64,000 nucleotides of DNA from the NCBI GenBank assembly GCA_020740775.1, contig JAHEWK010000027.1, positions 372,001-436,000 of the forward strand. Reading direction: 5' to 3'. Positions 43,925 to 55,424 of the stretch are shown here, in pieces; the first letter of the stretch is position 1; each line of letters begins with the position of its first letter. Source of the DNA: Ilyonectria destructans (taxonomy: Eukaryota; Ascomycota; Sordariomycetes; Hypocreales; Nectriaceae). The position numbers were made by a program, and so were the translations under genes. Below the pieces are notes generated by a model. That model was not told where the DNA came from, made no database searches, and saw nothing but the letters and a program-made list of their open reading frames with translations.

Positions 43925-44723
43925 TCAAACCACAGTCCGATGGTTGAAACCAACAAATTTTGCCGAGAATGAAGGCAGCTCCGTTTGGTGAACTAACTGC
44001 ACAGGTTTGATTGTGCCGTGATACCTGTCCCGCGCTTTTATTCCCTCCTGTGGGCGGCGCCGCAACAAGTGCGTCATCAGTGCCCTCCGTGTCCCGTACG
44101 CCAGGAGGAACGCCAAAACGGAGAGGATGGCGTACAAGCTGGTCCCATACGACACGTTCCAGCTTGCAGGCGCTGAAGTCCCTCGTATAGACTGCCCTGC
44201 CAATAAGACGAGCACAGCTGCCGTCAAACATATCGTGAAGGACAGGCACAACACGAGCCATGTCAGCACGTGTGGCCTGAACACTAACGCAAGCACCAGC
44301 CATACGCTCGAGGTCAAGAGCGAACTGGCGAACAGCCACTCTACTGCAAGAGCCATGGTATACACTTTTTTCTCCGGAGGGTCCATGCCGAGGTTCGTCT
44401 GCGACAGATTCCAGAACGGCTGCTGATACAGAGGCTGAGGGTTATCAAACAAAACATAACTGCCGTCCGTGTTCAAGCACATGGCTCCGGAGGAGGCGTT
44501 GTGCAGGGAGCTATTCTGGGGCGAAGCCGACGTGACCTTGCGGTTGTTAGTGTGACGCGCTTAGAAGGACTGCTGAATCAGGCCGTACATTGAGGAGAGA
44601 ACAAAAATGCGGGGCATCAGTCTGGGTTCTCAGCAGAAAAGGGACAGTGATAAGAACAATCAGCCACGTAATCACCCATTCCTGAAACTCAATAAGCGAA
44701 GGTACACGCGATGCCAGGGTCAT
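43925..44723 (-). CDS. Four-TM membrane protein (SUR7/PalI-like topology)
   Basis: Exons 44723-44589 and 44536-43925 (52-bp intron, CTAAC branch) give 248 residues. TM1 (WVITWLIVLITVPFLL) lies near the N-terminus and is followed by an extracellular loop of ~65 residues with N-glycosylation sites and a Cys pair. Three more TM segments follow: WLFASSLLTSSVWLVLALVF, TWLVLCLSFTICLTAAVLVL and SLYAILSVLAFLLAY. A basic cytoplasmic tail ends the protein. One long extracellular loop after TM1 with clustered TM2-4 is the layout of SUR7/PalI and claudin-like proteins, but I see no diagnostic motif, so this is a topology-level call. Confidence 0.7.
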
Positions 44724-45525
44724 GGATCGGTGCTGGGCTAGAAGGCCATTTTATTAGCTCCCAGAATCCTCGATGACACACCTGTCGCGAGGGTAAAAGT
44801 AGCGTAGTCATTATGGCAGTGGTCTATTTTATTTTGTTGTCTTTCTTCCTCCCTTTCCCTCTCTCTTTCTCTCCCTCTTCCGTGTCTCACTGCCTTCTGT
44901 TTTCCCCCTAGGACTGAGAGGTCGCTGCAGGTAAGGGAAGCCTACAGGGCGAAGACAACCCAAAACCCTGAAGCATTTTTACTCAAATGATCGGTCATAC
45001 GTAGCTGCCTTCTTCAGCAAGAGCATGACTCGTCGCGGGCACCATCCCTGACACAAATCTTTAGTCAGGATGGAAAGTTTGGCTTGTACTTGCGTGTCGC
45101 GTCGATGGGATTGTTAGTAATGCTACAGCATGAACAACCCTCGCATCCGGTCCGATGAGTTACGGGTCATCGCATCGCTACTTCAGCCTGGTCGGCGCAC
45201 TGCCTGCTAGCAGCGATGCGGATTAAGCAACCTGCGCTCGATCGAGATACGCCGTGTCTAACCTCCAGACTCCAGTCTCCGGTGACATAAGACATAACAG
45301 TAGGCGACAACCCCGCCACAGGCTCACAGCCGAAAAGCCGAGTCGTCTCATTCTGAAACGAACGAACAAAGGTCAAATGCGAGCCCTAGGCTGCAATAGG
45401 CTGGAAGTAGCCGCGCGTGTCCGGAACTGAAACGCGGAGTCCGTACTTCTGCACCAGAAGTATGGGGCTGGGGCGACAAGACCCTGTACTTAAGATCAAG
45501 CCGGTGCGCTCCTGGCCGACAGAGT
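44724..45525. other. Intergenic
   Basis: About 800 bp between divergent membrane-protein and bZIP genes. Includes a pyrimidine-rich stretch at about 44830-44910. No gene seen. Confidence 0.5.
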
Positions 45526-46176
45526 ATGCGCCAGGAATCAGAGAAGCAAAAGCTGGAAAAGAGAGAGAAGAACCGCGTAGCCCAGCGAAATCATCGAAGA
45601 AGAGAGGCGGAGAAGAAGCGTCAGTTTGAGAAAAAGATAGTGGAGCTTGAAGCGAAGCTGGATAGGCTAGCTGAGGCTGCTCAAAGAAGTGACTTGGCCG
45701 AGATGATATCAATCCTTCAGGATGATGCTGAGAGCACAATCGCAGTCGTGTGTCGTCGCCCGACAATAGAGCTCGGGACGCCGCTGTACACCGCCGAGGT
45801 TGGCACGGCTCTTCTTCCTCCTCCTCCTCCTCCTCCTGCAATGACGACGCCGACAACGACGGAGCTTGTGACCCTTCTAGCTCCCAACGAAGCTACGGCA
45901 TCGCCTGAGATGGACGGCTGGCTCAACATCTTCGAGCCAGTGCCTGAGCCAGAGCCAACACTGGGCTTTGCGTCGTCCTATCCACTTGAGGACGGGTTCG
46001 AATGGTTGGCTCCACCCATGTACGGGTCGGACTACCTGTCAGCTTTCTCTTCTTACCCATCCCATCCGTTTCAGTATCCGATACCGGATGGTAACATGTT
46101 CAACTTCAACCCTGTCCCGGTGGATCCCTATCTCAGCCTTTCTTCATTTAGAGAGATGCCGCTGCTTGGGCTTTGA
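45526..46176 (+). CDS. bZIP transcription factor
   Basis: An intronless 216-residue protein from the ATG at 45526. The basic region KREKNRVAQRNHRRREAEK is at residues ~12-30, with the N-x-x-A-Q-R signature close to the Yap/AP-1-like fungal class, followed by a short zipper (FEKKIVELEAKLDRL). A poly-Pro run (PPPPPPP, coded near 45817-45837) precedes an acidic, aromatic-rich C-terminal half (WLNIFEPVPEPEP, EDGFEWLAPP) likely to be the activation domain. No Cys-rich redox domain of the true Yap1 type is seen, so it is not an obvious oxidative-stress regulator. The intergenic bases upstream do not show its target site. Confidence 0.85.
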   Translation: MRQESEKQKLEKREKNRVAQRNHRRREAEKKRQFEKKIVELEAKLDRLAEAAQRSDLAEMISILQDDAESTIAVVCRRPTIELGTPLYTAEVGTALLPPPPPPPAMTTPTTTELVTLLAPNEATASPEMDGWLNIFEPVPEPEPTLGFASSYPLEDGFEWLAPPMYGSDYLSAFSSYPSHPFQYPIPDGNMFNFNPVPVDPYLSLSSFREMPLLGL

Positions 46177-46416
46177 TGGATCCGAGCGCCGGCCAGCCAG
46201 ACGGGACGTGAGTGATTAAGGCGGTCAAGTCGGAATGGTGGATTGTTTGTTCGCAGGCGAGACGCGGACTTTCTTATTAGCCTTGTCTGCTAGTAGCTAA
46301 TCTTGCCACTAAACCACGCAACTTGAATAATAGAAATCCGTATGGAGATGACGTCAATTGCATGTAAAAATCGCCGGGTGGGCAGCCTCGGGATGTCTTA
46401 GATGGTGCGCACTTTA

Positions 46417-46460
46417 AACGGCAAACGGCAAACGGCAAACGGCAAACGGCAAACGGCAAA
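46417..46460. repeat. (aaacggc) heptamer array
   Basis: Six tandem 7-bp units about 240 bp downstream of the bZIP stop codon. Confidence 0.93.
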
Positions 46461-47102
46461 AAAAATGCTGCAGAGAGTCACGACCTTTTGCGCCGTGGTG
46501 AAGGGCGAACCGACGAGTGTGTTATTTAGAGAGCCCCGTTCAATTTCGTATAAGATTGTAGCTTTCTGCTATGGCCTTCCGTACCAATACAACTGGGTAA
46601 TACCTATGGACAAGGGTTGCACAAACTGTTAGCGCCAGCCCGTTTTCAGCTACGGCTGCACGATGTGTAATGCAGACGACACAGTGTTGGTATGATGTCG
46701 CTGCAAGATTGCTGCAATGTCGGCGCGATGCCGGAATCAGCGTGAAAAGAGGCTGAAGAAAGACAGACTCAACAAGTGGGTGGGAACCTACCTAGAAACC
46801 AAACACAATCATTTCTGACATGGGGGAGATGACCAAGAGACACCCGAAACAGGCGTCAGTGTTCCAGAAAGCTAAATCAAGAACACCCATGACATCTCCC
46901 ATAAGGAGACTTTGGTCAATCGAGCTATGACTCAATACCAGGCACTCGTTGCCTTCGTGCTACAGTACTCAACTGACATCGGCGACATACTTTAACAACT
47001 CATCCAGCGGCGTTCTCTGATGAGATTCTTCACTCTGCGAGCAGCCTACAAAATGCTCGAAGGGCGCTCCTGGCCGTGTCCAAATCGGAGCTTGCATAAG
47101 CC
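46461..47102. other. Intergenic
   Basis: No gene or repeat recognised between the heptamer array and the cyclin gene. Confidence 0.45.
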
Positions 47103-47594
47103 ATGAACGAAATTGTACACCGGTCGACGCAGCTCCTCGGACTTGGAATGCACAACAACTTATGGCTTTCTTGCGGCTGCAACGCGCCTCACATTGCAGA
47201 CTTTATCAGCTTCTCCATCGAGGCTTATGGCATTCAATACGTCGATCTGATCATCATGCTCATCTATCTCGAAAGAGCCCATCCAACCCTAAGACTGATG
47301 ACCAAGTCGCCAGTGTGTACGCCGTACAGGATTCTCGTCGTCATGCTCAATCTCGCGTGCAAATTTGCCAAAGACGGAGCCACGAGCTGGTGGGTGAGGC
47401 CCTGGCTGCACAATTTCGGCATCTCGGACGTGGGAATTTTCCAGACCGAGATGGGTCTTCTGGAGCTATTGCGGTGGGACCTCGCCGTGACCAAGGAGCA
47501 GTTCGATACAACGTCTGCGGGCCTGTGCTACGATATGCGTGTGCACGGGTCGTGGCCTGCTACTACAGCAATCTGGGCTACAACAAGCTATTAG
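47103..47594 (+). CDS. PHO80/PCL-type cyclin-like protein
   Basis: A 163-residue frame from ATG. It carries most of a cyclin box: YVDLIIMLIYLERAHPTLRL, CTPYRILVVMLNLACKFAKD, and FQTEMGLLELLRWDLAVTKE. The order and the L-x-L-x-C/S-KF and LL-x-WDLAVT features match Pho80/Pcl-like cyclins that bind a Pho85-type CDK. It is shorter than many family members, and the last ~30 residues (after TTSAGLCYDMRVHG) are not conserved, so the C-terminal part may be lost or an unseen 3' intron may exist. Confidence 0.62.
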   Translation: MNEIVHRSTQLLGLGMHNNLWLSCGCNAPHIADFISFSIEAYGIQYVDLIIMLIYLERAHPTLRLMTKSPVCTPYRILVVMLNLACKFAKDGATSWWVRPWLHNFGISDVGIFQTEMGLLELLRWDLAVTKEQFDTTSAGLCYDMRVHGSWPATTAIWATTSY

Positions 47595-49608
47595 TCTATG
47601 ATGCAGGAGCGAATCACCGAATCCACAAGCCTCCAGACGGCGGCTCTCGCAACAGAAAAACTGATTACCATAGCGTAACTGTTTAGATTGGATCATGTCC
47701 AGAGTAGCACTTCGTGTCAGACACGTGACTAGCGGCGAGGCAGTCGTACGGTCTGAAGCAGGGGTCTAATGCGATAGGGCAAGATAATCATGTATCTCGT
47801 GAATCGGGAAATAGTCAATTGGATCAGCTAGAGGGCGATTTCTGCGGTAATCACTATGCGATGTGTGTTCTGCGTGATCGTCGATAAAGCCAATGGCATG
47901 TTTCAGCTTCCGCCCATGAGCCCGGCTGTGAGAAATAAAGCGCAGTGATTGGTCTATTTTAACTGAGAGATGCCAATTTAATCAGCGAATAATAAGCCTT
48001 TATTTACTTGATAATAAACATTGTGATTGGAAGCCGCCCGAATAGGAAGGCGGTCAGAGAGGCCTAAGAACTATGACTCAGGATCACGGTCACAGTTTTG
48101 GTCACAACACATAAAAGACGTTCGAGTGCCACGCTAGCTTTCCGTTACATTTCCACCTTAGATTCCATATGAGACATCTACTCCAGTGACATCAGTGATC
48201 CCCCTGTTTCCTAGCTCAGTTACACACACAAGACACACGTCATTCACGAATCAACGATTCCTACGACGTTGCGTTTCGCAGACGCCCTTGAACTCACATT
48301 TGTGTCACATCTTTTGATCCTCATAAGCTTTGATATGTGCATCAAGCGTTACTTTTGTTGCTCTTGACGTTATGCATGACATTTGAGTTTTTGCCAAAAG
48401 CCTCACAGAGAAGACTAAAGTTATTTTGCGGAGGCGATTACGTAGTCGATTGGTACCGTTGGTACCGGCTACCTTGGCCTTGCCACCCACACCTCAACCT
48501 GCACCCAGAGCAATACTGTACCTAGCACGTCCCGAGTTTATAGGGTTACTGTCATGTTACAGCTACAGTGGGATTTTAGTAAACATAATAGATTTTGTCT
48601 TATCTTCTACAAAGGAAAGATGGCAGCAACAGCTGCCTTAAATGTGTGCTTAGCAACAGGGGCTGCTAGGCTTGGCCAAGCTTCCGGGCTTCCGTAACAA
48701 CCCGAGATAACCTCTGTGACAGTTACCTAATGACATGATTTACCGCCCGCACAGCAGCACATCCGCCTGCGAACACCCGTGACAGGCAGAGTACCTGCGT
48801 GGTTAAGGGATTGAGCTCTAGTTTGTCACAGAATGATGGAGGAGGCGTGATGTACTGTGGTCACGTTCGCCCGAGCTCAAAACACTGCGCAACGCTTTGT
48901 AGACACACAAAATGTCAGATTGAGACACAGAGCACCCCACTCAGTTATGCCTACTATTAGCATGTATGTGCGTATGAGCATTCTGGCATGCAAACTTCCT
49001 GACCATTGACTTGGCAATCGAACGTCTCATCCGTCAGTATCAGGCAGTTAACTCACCCACAAAATGTATCGAGGCCGCGGACCCGGCCCGCGGCCGGATT
49101 GCGGCCAAGGGGTGTGAGGGTGTGAAGCAGTAAATCAAATGAAGAAGGTAGCAGCGAAGTCGCGTGTCGTTACATGGGATAGATTGTGCAGCTTTCGTTC
49201 CCCTTTCCAAGTTCCAACCTTCGATTGCAGAAGGCATTCAAGGAGGCGTTTCTCTATTGGGTGTTTTCGAGTCCGGCGCGCACTCGCTCCTTCGTACGCT
49301 CCTGCGCTAGGCACGCGACACGCACGGAGTACACAGCAAACATCCAGATACCTCACTTCGATATAGTTTGAACCCCGAATACAGTGCTCCCCATCGTTCC
49401 CCAGTTTCTGCCCAGTAGGCTTCGTGCTAATTTACGTCTCTCCTGGGCCGTTCCCGGCTCGGCCGAAACCAGCAGCCTCAGCGATGCGGTGTCCGCCATC
49501 CGACACTCAGGCATGCAGTCTGAAAAGGGGCGAATGCGACCTGAAGTTTTCGCCGATTACTAGCGACATGTCAATAGATGTCTTGGAAGTTGGGCCCGCT
49601 CCTATCTT
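47595..49608. other. Long gene-free interval
   Basis: About 2 kb without a supported gene. At 48126-48145 it shares an exact 20-bp word (agtgccacgctagctttccg) with 451-470. Short open frames show no domains. Confidence 0.5.
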
Positions 49609-51127
49609 TCACCCACCACATGTACTTGTTTGAAGCTGGAGGGGCTTCTGCCGCAACAGATCTTGCAGGTCCTGCTCGGGCCCATCAATCTCGATCAACT
49701 CAACTCGGGTGGCTTGCCCGAGCGTCTTCATCATGCCGATTTCGCCTCCAAACTCTTTACTCGCTGCTCCGAAATAGATGATCTCGATGACGCTCCGGTG
49801 ATTCTGAGCGTGGAAGTGATCGCTGATGTGGGCCAAGAACATCTTTCGCAGCCCGTCTTGTACATTGTACCATGTCATTCGCGTCTCGTATCCGAGGCTA
49901 TTTCGCCGACAGAAACACGTGAACGCCTCGAAGAGTCCACTGTCAGAGACGGCGATGTCTAACTTTCTCGGCATAGTCGCGTACGGGGAATGCGGAATGG
50001 GGAAGGGACCCTCTATCTCGGAGGTGCCCAAGCTCGAAGATGTTGTCAGTAGGAGGATGGGTCTGTGGTATTGGCTTCCGTGGTCCCGCTCGTACCAAGC
50101 TGTTCTCCATGGTATCTTGTTAACTTTGAAGTAGTAGGCGAGTTCGTTGTTGTTGATCATATCGACTTGCGGTATCACCCTTGCGATTCCCGAGTCTCTG
50201 ACGCCCATCTCTTTCTTGAGGGTCTCTGCCCTGGTGAAACGGTAGAAAACGAGAACAACAATAATCAGAGAAGCGAGCAGGATGAAGGGGATGTTTTGCG
50301 TCTGGTAGTGAACTGCCACGAGTACAGTGAAGAGTAGTCCGAAGACGATGTGGAGGATTCGAAACATGCGCGATCCGAACTGGGTTGATGATATGATGAC
50401 GAACAGCACGAGGATAGCCTACTGCCTCGTTAAGCTCCACTCATGACTGAGAACCGTACTTCTCAAGCTGTGTATATTAGGGGGGCGGGGGAATGAGGGG
50501 ATAAGAAGAAGCTCACCGCAACACCGAAACAAGCTGTTGTAGCAACTCTGCTGCCTAATGCAATTAGACTCTTCTCGCAAAGCGACCAAAGAACCACGCA
50601 CCTAGATGGGAAACCTGCGAAATCGATGCCACAGAGTGAAGCAAGGCTTCGTACCACACCAGCCATCCAAGAAAGGCGTGTATCCACATGAGTTGTGCCT
50701 CGCTCTGACTGACTAAACGATTCAGAGCCCAGCCCGAGAACATTAGCATGATGAGCAGGATTAGGTTGCCTAGCGCAAGATCCCCTGCACGAATGCAGAT
50801 ACGATCTAGGCTCCTGCCGCTTGGTATAGTAGCAATTAAGATAGCGATTAAGTTTTGAATGAGAATGAGGGTAGCTATAATCGACCTTGTCACCCTGGGA
50901 GGGGTGAAGCCTGATATATTTCTATCGTCATATGCTAGCAGCTTAGCGTAGTGCTTCTTAGGGCGTTTTAGGACTGAGAAAGGGAAGGAAGAACGGCTGT
51001 GCTCATCTGAAGGCCGACGAAGCGAGATTGCGTCAATCCTCCGTCGGAGGAGATATATTCTGCGAGAAGCGACCCACACTATCAAGTCCAGTGCAGAGAC
51101 AAAGAACCACCAGAGCAAGAAAGCCAT
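49609..51127 (-). CDS. Ferric-reductase-like transmembrane protein
   Basis: Exons 51127-50602, 50554-50517 and 50418-49609 give 457 residues. The ferric reductase/NOX membrane domain is recognisable: RAGDLALGNLILLIML, then two His pairs with 13 residues between partners (WIH...LLH and ILH...AVH), the bis-heme ligand pattern. Both introns fall inside this domain, and splicing restores VATTACFGVA to AILVLFVIISS. In the C-terminal half the usual FAD HPFT signature is only suggested (SQYHRPILLL, then EGPFP), and no NADPH-binding glycine-rich motif is visible. It could be a heme-binding membrane protein that has lost electron-donor binding, or a divergent pseudoenzyme. The first exon may extend upstream because the frame stays open before 51127. 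Confidence 0.72.
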
Positions 51128-53160
51128 AATAGCAAGGCCAAACTCCCAGATGTCGGTCGAGGGCCTGACGTTATTCTTATAGTGTCGTTTGGAGCGCTAT
51201 TAGCAATCTCCTGAGTCATCCCCGCAGTGACTCTCGAGGATGATCAGTGTAGTCGGCTGTGTGTGGCTCCTGATGTATACCCATGTGCTAACGGCCGAGT
51301 GCGATACACGCTACCCAGGGGAGATCCTAGTACTAGAGTGACGAAACATACAAGCGCAGAACCTGAGCAGGTACACAGGAGCCGACCAGCGAACAGCGAA
51401 CCACACGGAAGGTAGCAGGCCTGTACGGCTTAGTACGATACTATAACATATACCATTCCAAGCAGTGCGGTCCCCGTTCGCGTTTCTGAACTACAGTTTG
51501 ACTTGGAGCCCCTCCGAACGGAGAATGCACTATGCCACTATCATACACAAGGGTGCGATGATGCGTTTGCATCAATGTCCGACGCAACAACCACAGACGA
51601 TCGGTCCTTTCCTATCAGAAACGGCCGCTATGGTTGGCACCTGGAACTTGACTTCGACCCACGCTAGTTTTACTGTCATGCAGCAGCTCACGGCAGTACG
51701 GACAAGTTACCGCATACCGCAGCCACGACTTCGTGCAATGGTTACCAAAGACATGCTTGCAAGCGCAAAAAGCAACAGGCGTTTCTACAATCCCCTCTGG
51801 GCCTTCATCCCCGTATCTGTTGTAGCATATGGGACATTCTACGCTTTGTTAGCTCTTCGCTGAGGAGAACACACCGGGAACTCCTCCTCACCTCTTTCCG
51901 TCTCGGGTAAACTCTCGACGCTGATGCTTCGTATCAGTGTGTAGGAAAATCGAAGAGGAGGACGGTCCAGAAGCCTCAAAAGAGGGAGTGAACGCGTTTT
52001 GTAGGCAGGTACGCGATTTCTGGACAACGCCGACATGGTTCTAACACTTTTGATGTTTTGTACGGGCACAGCCGCAGGGATCTGACGAACCTGTCGCTGT
52101 GTACCTTTAAGAAGGGGTAGGTAGGCGACAGATCTGGATTCCAGTGCTTGAGCGAGCTCCAGAGTGTCGCCATTCATCGCGGCGGTTGCAGTGGTCGAGG
52201 CGGCAGCGTCTGCGTTCTTAAATAAACCCTCACTTTCCCCTGCGTATACCGCACCGAACAGCGATGCGGCGAGCGTTTAGGCACTCCTCGGTCCACATCT
52301 AAGCCCGACACAGTACTAGCTTCTGCAATGTGGTAGAGGTGTAGCCCCAATATTTACTTGTCCCAGCCAAGGACTGCGTTTGAACACGACTCGCAGAACC
52401 TTAGTCTGCTCTGATCTGTCAAAACATCAATGCTAAGGAGAGTTCATTCTATGCTGTAGTCCTGTAGAAGCGTTACATCTAAGCAGTGACTTACGATGTT
52501 TCGAACCCGGGTGTCCTGTACATAACGATAGTTCAAACTTTGGAGCAGCAATCCCACTGCCGCAGATGAGTCATTCTGTTTCTGCAGTGGTGGCTATCAA
52601 GTGTCTCTGGCGACTAGTCCCTAACAAGTCTCCACCTGGTTAACAGCGTGCGTCACAGCCTCCATAACCAAAGGCGCGCCTAGGTTCGCTACTGCGTGTG
52701 GCTAGGATGACTGTCTAGTTCTGTCGCAACAGAAATAGCAGCCAATGTCTATTCTCGGTAGCCTCTAGCCGGCACAGCACCGTGAGCGAGGGCTCTCCCT
52801 GCTCGTCATCGACACCACAGGATGCGCCTAGTAGCCGCGAACAGTATTCTCAGGTTGCCGACTAGGGCATATATACAGCTGCTTTCCGTACCCTTTCATT
52901 TGCACCATAGCTTTTACTTCGTAGCTCATTATTTCTATCTCACACTCTTTGCTGCTCCTTGTAGTCTTTCTTTCCCTCGTCAAGTTGCCAAGGTCATTCG
53001 CTTCTTCGGACCCAAACTCTGTTAACCGTACTTTGCTTATGTTACAACAATCTGCCTATACCAACAGTGAGTCGCATTTACAGGCTTTTTCTCAGACAAA
53101 CCCGACCACAACACAAACATTCGTTATCCTTCCATCTCCCATACGAGTCGGCTCGCCGCT
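51128..53160. other. Long gene-free interval / promoter region
   Basis: The plus-strand frame at 51465-51863 starts at GTG and has no family; the minus-strand frame at 51839-52177 is equally unsupported. A tatata word at about 52870 lies 290 bp before the CFEM gene. Confidence 0.45.
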
Positions 53161-55424
53161 ATGAAAGCTCTGCTTGCGATACTGGTGATGATCGCCGGCT
53201 TTGGTGATGTCAACGCTCAGGTACGTTCCTGCCTAGGTGCAAGCTGCTATCGACCTCAAACTGACTATCGACCACTCTATAGTGGGGAAGAAATGCTAAA
53301 AAGTATATCATACCTAGCAATTCTATTAACTCCTGCGATGCCGAGATGAAGAAAAGTTGGACTTGGGAAAGTCTCAGTCCCGGCAGCTTTGATACCTGGA
53401 ATGGCTGGAACTTTGCTGGTAGCTGGTCGTGTCAGTCATCCTCTAAGCTTGGTCTTGATGGCCGCACATTTAGGAAAGCTATTTCTAGCTATTGTGGCCA
53501 TGATCTCTCCTCCGCTCCTTCGTTTGACTGCGGTTCCAAGTCTAGTGTCTCCAGCTTCTCCATCTCTACTTTTTACGTCAGTGTCGAATTTGACTCTCGT
53601 TTAGAGCTTTACTACGAGATGCAGGATGGGTCGCTGTGCCGTCAGTCCCACCAGTGTTCTAGCGGCAGCTATAACGAAATCACCAACACTCAATGCGGTG
53701 GAGCCATGAGGGTTTCATTCGTCTACCCCAAGCAGGGCAACAGCAAGGATAGATGCAAGATTGAGATCCCCTCTGTTGGCTTCCACTGCGAGACCTCGGC
53801 CACGCTCACCACTGCCCTCGTCACTACCAGCATGGGAAGCGTCCGCTCCGGCGGAACTACTACTGGTGACAGGTGCACTAAGCCTGACTGCAAGGGCTAT
53901 CAAACCGACGTCAGTGTGTCCACCGCCTCTACTAGGTCTACTGCTACTCGATCTACCGCTATCACTTCCGCAAGCACCCGCGGTTACTCTTGTATCGCCC
54001 CCAGTTGCAAGAGCTACATCCAGACTACCTCCACTGGTAGCTTTATCACCAGCACCCTTCCTACAAACAGCCACAAGTGCAGCACCCACAGCTGCGGAGG
54101 CCACAAAACCACCACTTCCGACTCTGGGAATCACACCCAGCCCAGCAGCCGTACAGCCGAAGAATCAACAACCACGAACCAGCAGTCAACTATCGCGCAT
54201 AGCAGCAGCCATGCCAGATTCACCACCAAGAGCACCCAGACTATTTCCTCGAGTAAGCCACTGGCCACCATCAACGAAAGCGTCGGTAAGGAGACCAACG
54301 GCTGCTCCACCCCGCACGTTGTCAATGATAACAGCACTTCCACTGCCAATACCCTCGTCACACACACAGCCACAAAATACGGGACCGGCATCTTGAACCG
54401 CACTACGGAATCACATCTCATCGACACCGTGACATATGCAGGCGCCGGCGAGACGTCGCTAACTAGGCTTCGATCCAACACAGAGACCTATATCGAAACC
54501 AAAGCCACCATTAGCGCCAGCTTTAGTAGCACGTCTACTATCTACGCCACCAGCCTCAGAACCATCACCTCTTGCAATTCCGAGGTTACTAGCTGCTCTA
54601 TCACCTCAGGACCTCCGGTTGTCATCACCGAGACTATCGCCGTCAGGACTACCATCGTCTCCACGGCCGAGACTCGCGTCGACAAGTCTGCCAGCACCTC
54701 GTCTCCCACTCATCTTAACGTCAACATCGCTTCCTCCTCCCAAATGACCGACGAGGATCGCCCTGCTACCCCTACCTCCAGCTACGACATCCCCGACGTC
54801 CTTCCCAGTTGCATCAACACCTTCCTCGGTTTCGCCGAGGACTGTACGGACAATACGGATGCTGCCTGCTATTGCCCGGACCAGACCTTCGTCAACAACG
54901 TCTTCCAGTGTTTGTATGCTCACGGCGAATCCGACGACGTTATCGCCAAGGCCATATCATTCTTCCAAGGTATCTGTGTAGGCTACGTCTCCGAAAACCC
55001 CGCTGTGTACACCGGGGCCGAAAGTGTTACCAGCATCATCACCGTCACCGGCACCATGGTTATTGCATTGGCTCCATACACCACGGTGACGGTCTATACC
55101 ACCATCACCCAGTCCTTCATCGCTACCGACGGCTCCGCCATCGCAAGGAATGGCACCGCTGTGGCTATCTCCACCGAATATGCTGTTCCGGAGATCGGCT
55201 TCACCACCGGCCCCTCTGGCAGTGTCAATGCCGTTCCTCCGGCTACTACCGAACCTGCCGTCCCCAAAGCTCTCTACCCCACTATCACTTCCGTCCCTAC
55301 TAGTACTGACAATTACGCTGTTCCGACCTCCACCTCCCCTGGTGAGGTTCTCGTCACTGGCGGCGCCGCACAAGCCATTGCAAGCTACGCAGCTGTTATC
55401 TTTGCTGCGGCTCTCGTGCTGTGA
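53161..55424 (+). CDS. CFEM-domain GPI-anchored mucin-like surface protein
   Basis: Exons 53161-53220 and 53346-55424 encode 712 residues. The first exon is almost exactly the signal peptide (MKALLAILVMIAGFGDVNAQ). Residues ~21-150 form a Cys-containing N-terminal domain (SFDTWNGWNFAGSWSC to VGFHC). Residues ~150-500 are Ser/Thr-rich, with three short C-x4-C-x2-Y/H repeats (RCTKPDCKGY, SCIAPSCKSY, KCSTHSCGGH). A CFEM domain follows at ~504-570 (PSCINTF, EDCTDNTDAACYC, FQCLYAHGE, GICVGYV), with six of the usual eight Cys. The end (AIASYAAVIFAAALVL after a Gly/Ala site) is a GPI-anchor signal. Inferred location: plasma membrane or cell wall. CFEM proteins include heme-binding and adhesion/virulence factors. 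Confidence 0.85.

Noticed and set aside
45386..45856. 156-codon minus-strand open frame
   Set aside because: Antisense to the bZIP basic region; its poly-Glu stretch is the complement of the poly-Pro codons.
51465..51863. 132-codon plus-strand frame
   Set aside because: Begins at GTG, not ATG, and has no domain.
52501..52530. tttcgaacccgggtg resembling a tRNA T-arm
   Set aside because: No matching acceptor, D-arm or anticodon stem could be folded around it by eye.
53715..54134. Open minus-strand frames across the CFEM mucin region
   Set aside because: Low-complexity Ser/Thr codons give long antisense frames; the plus strand has the signal peptide, CFEM and GPI signals.
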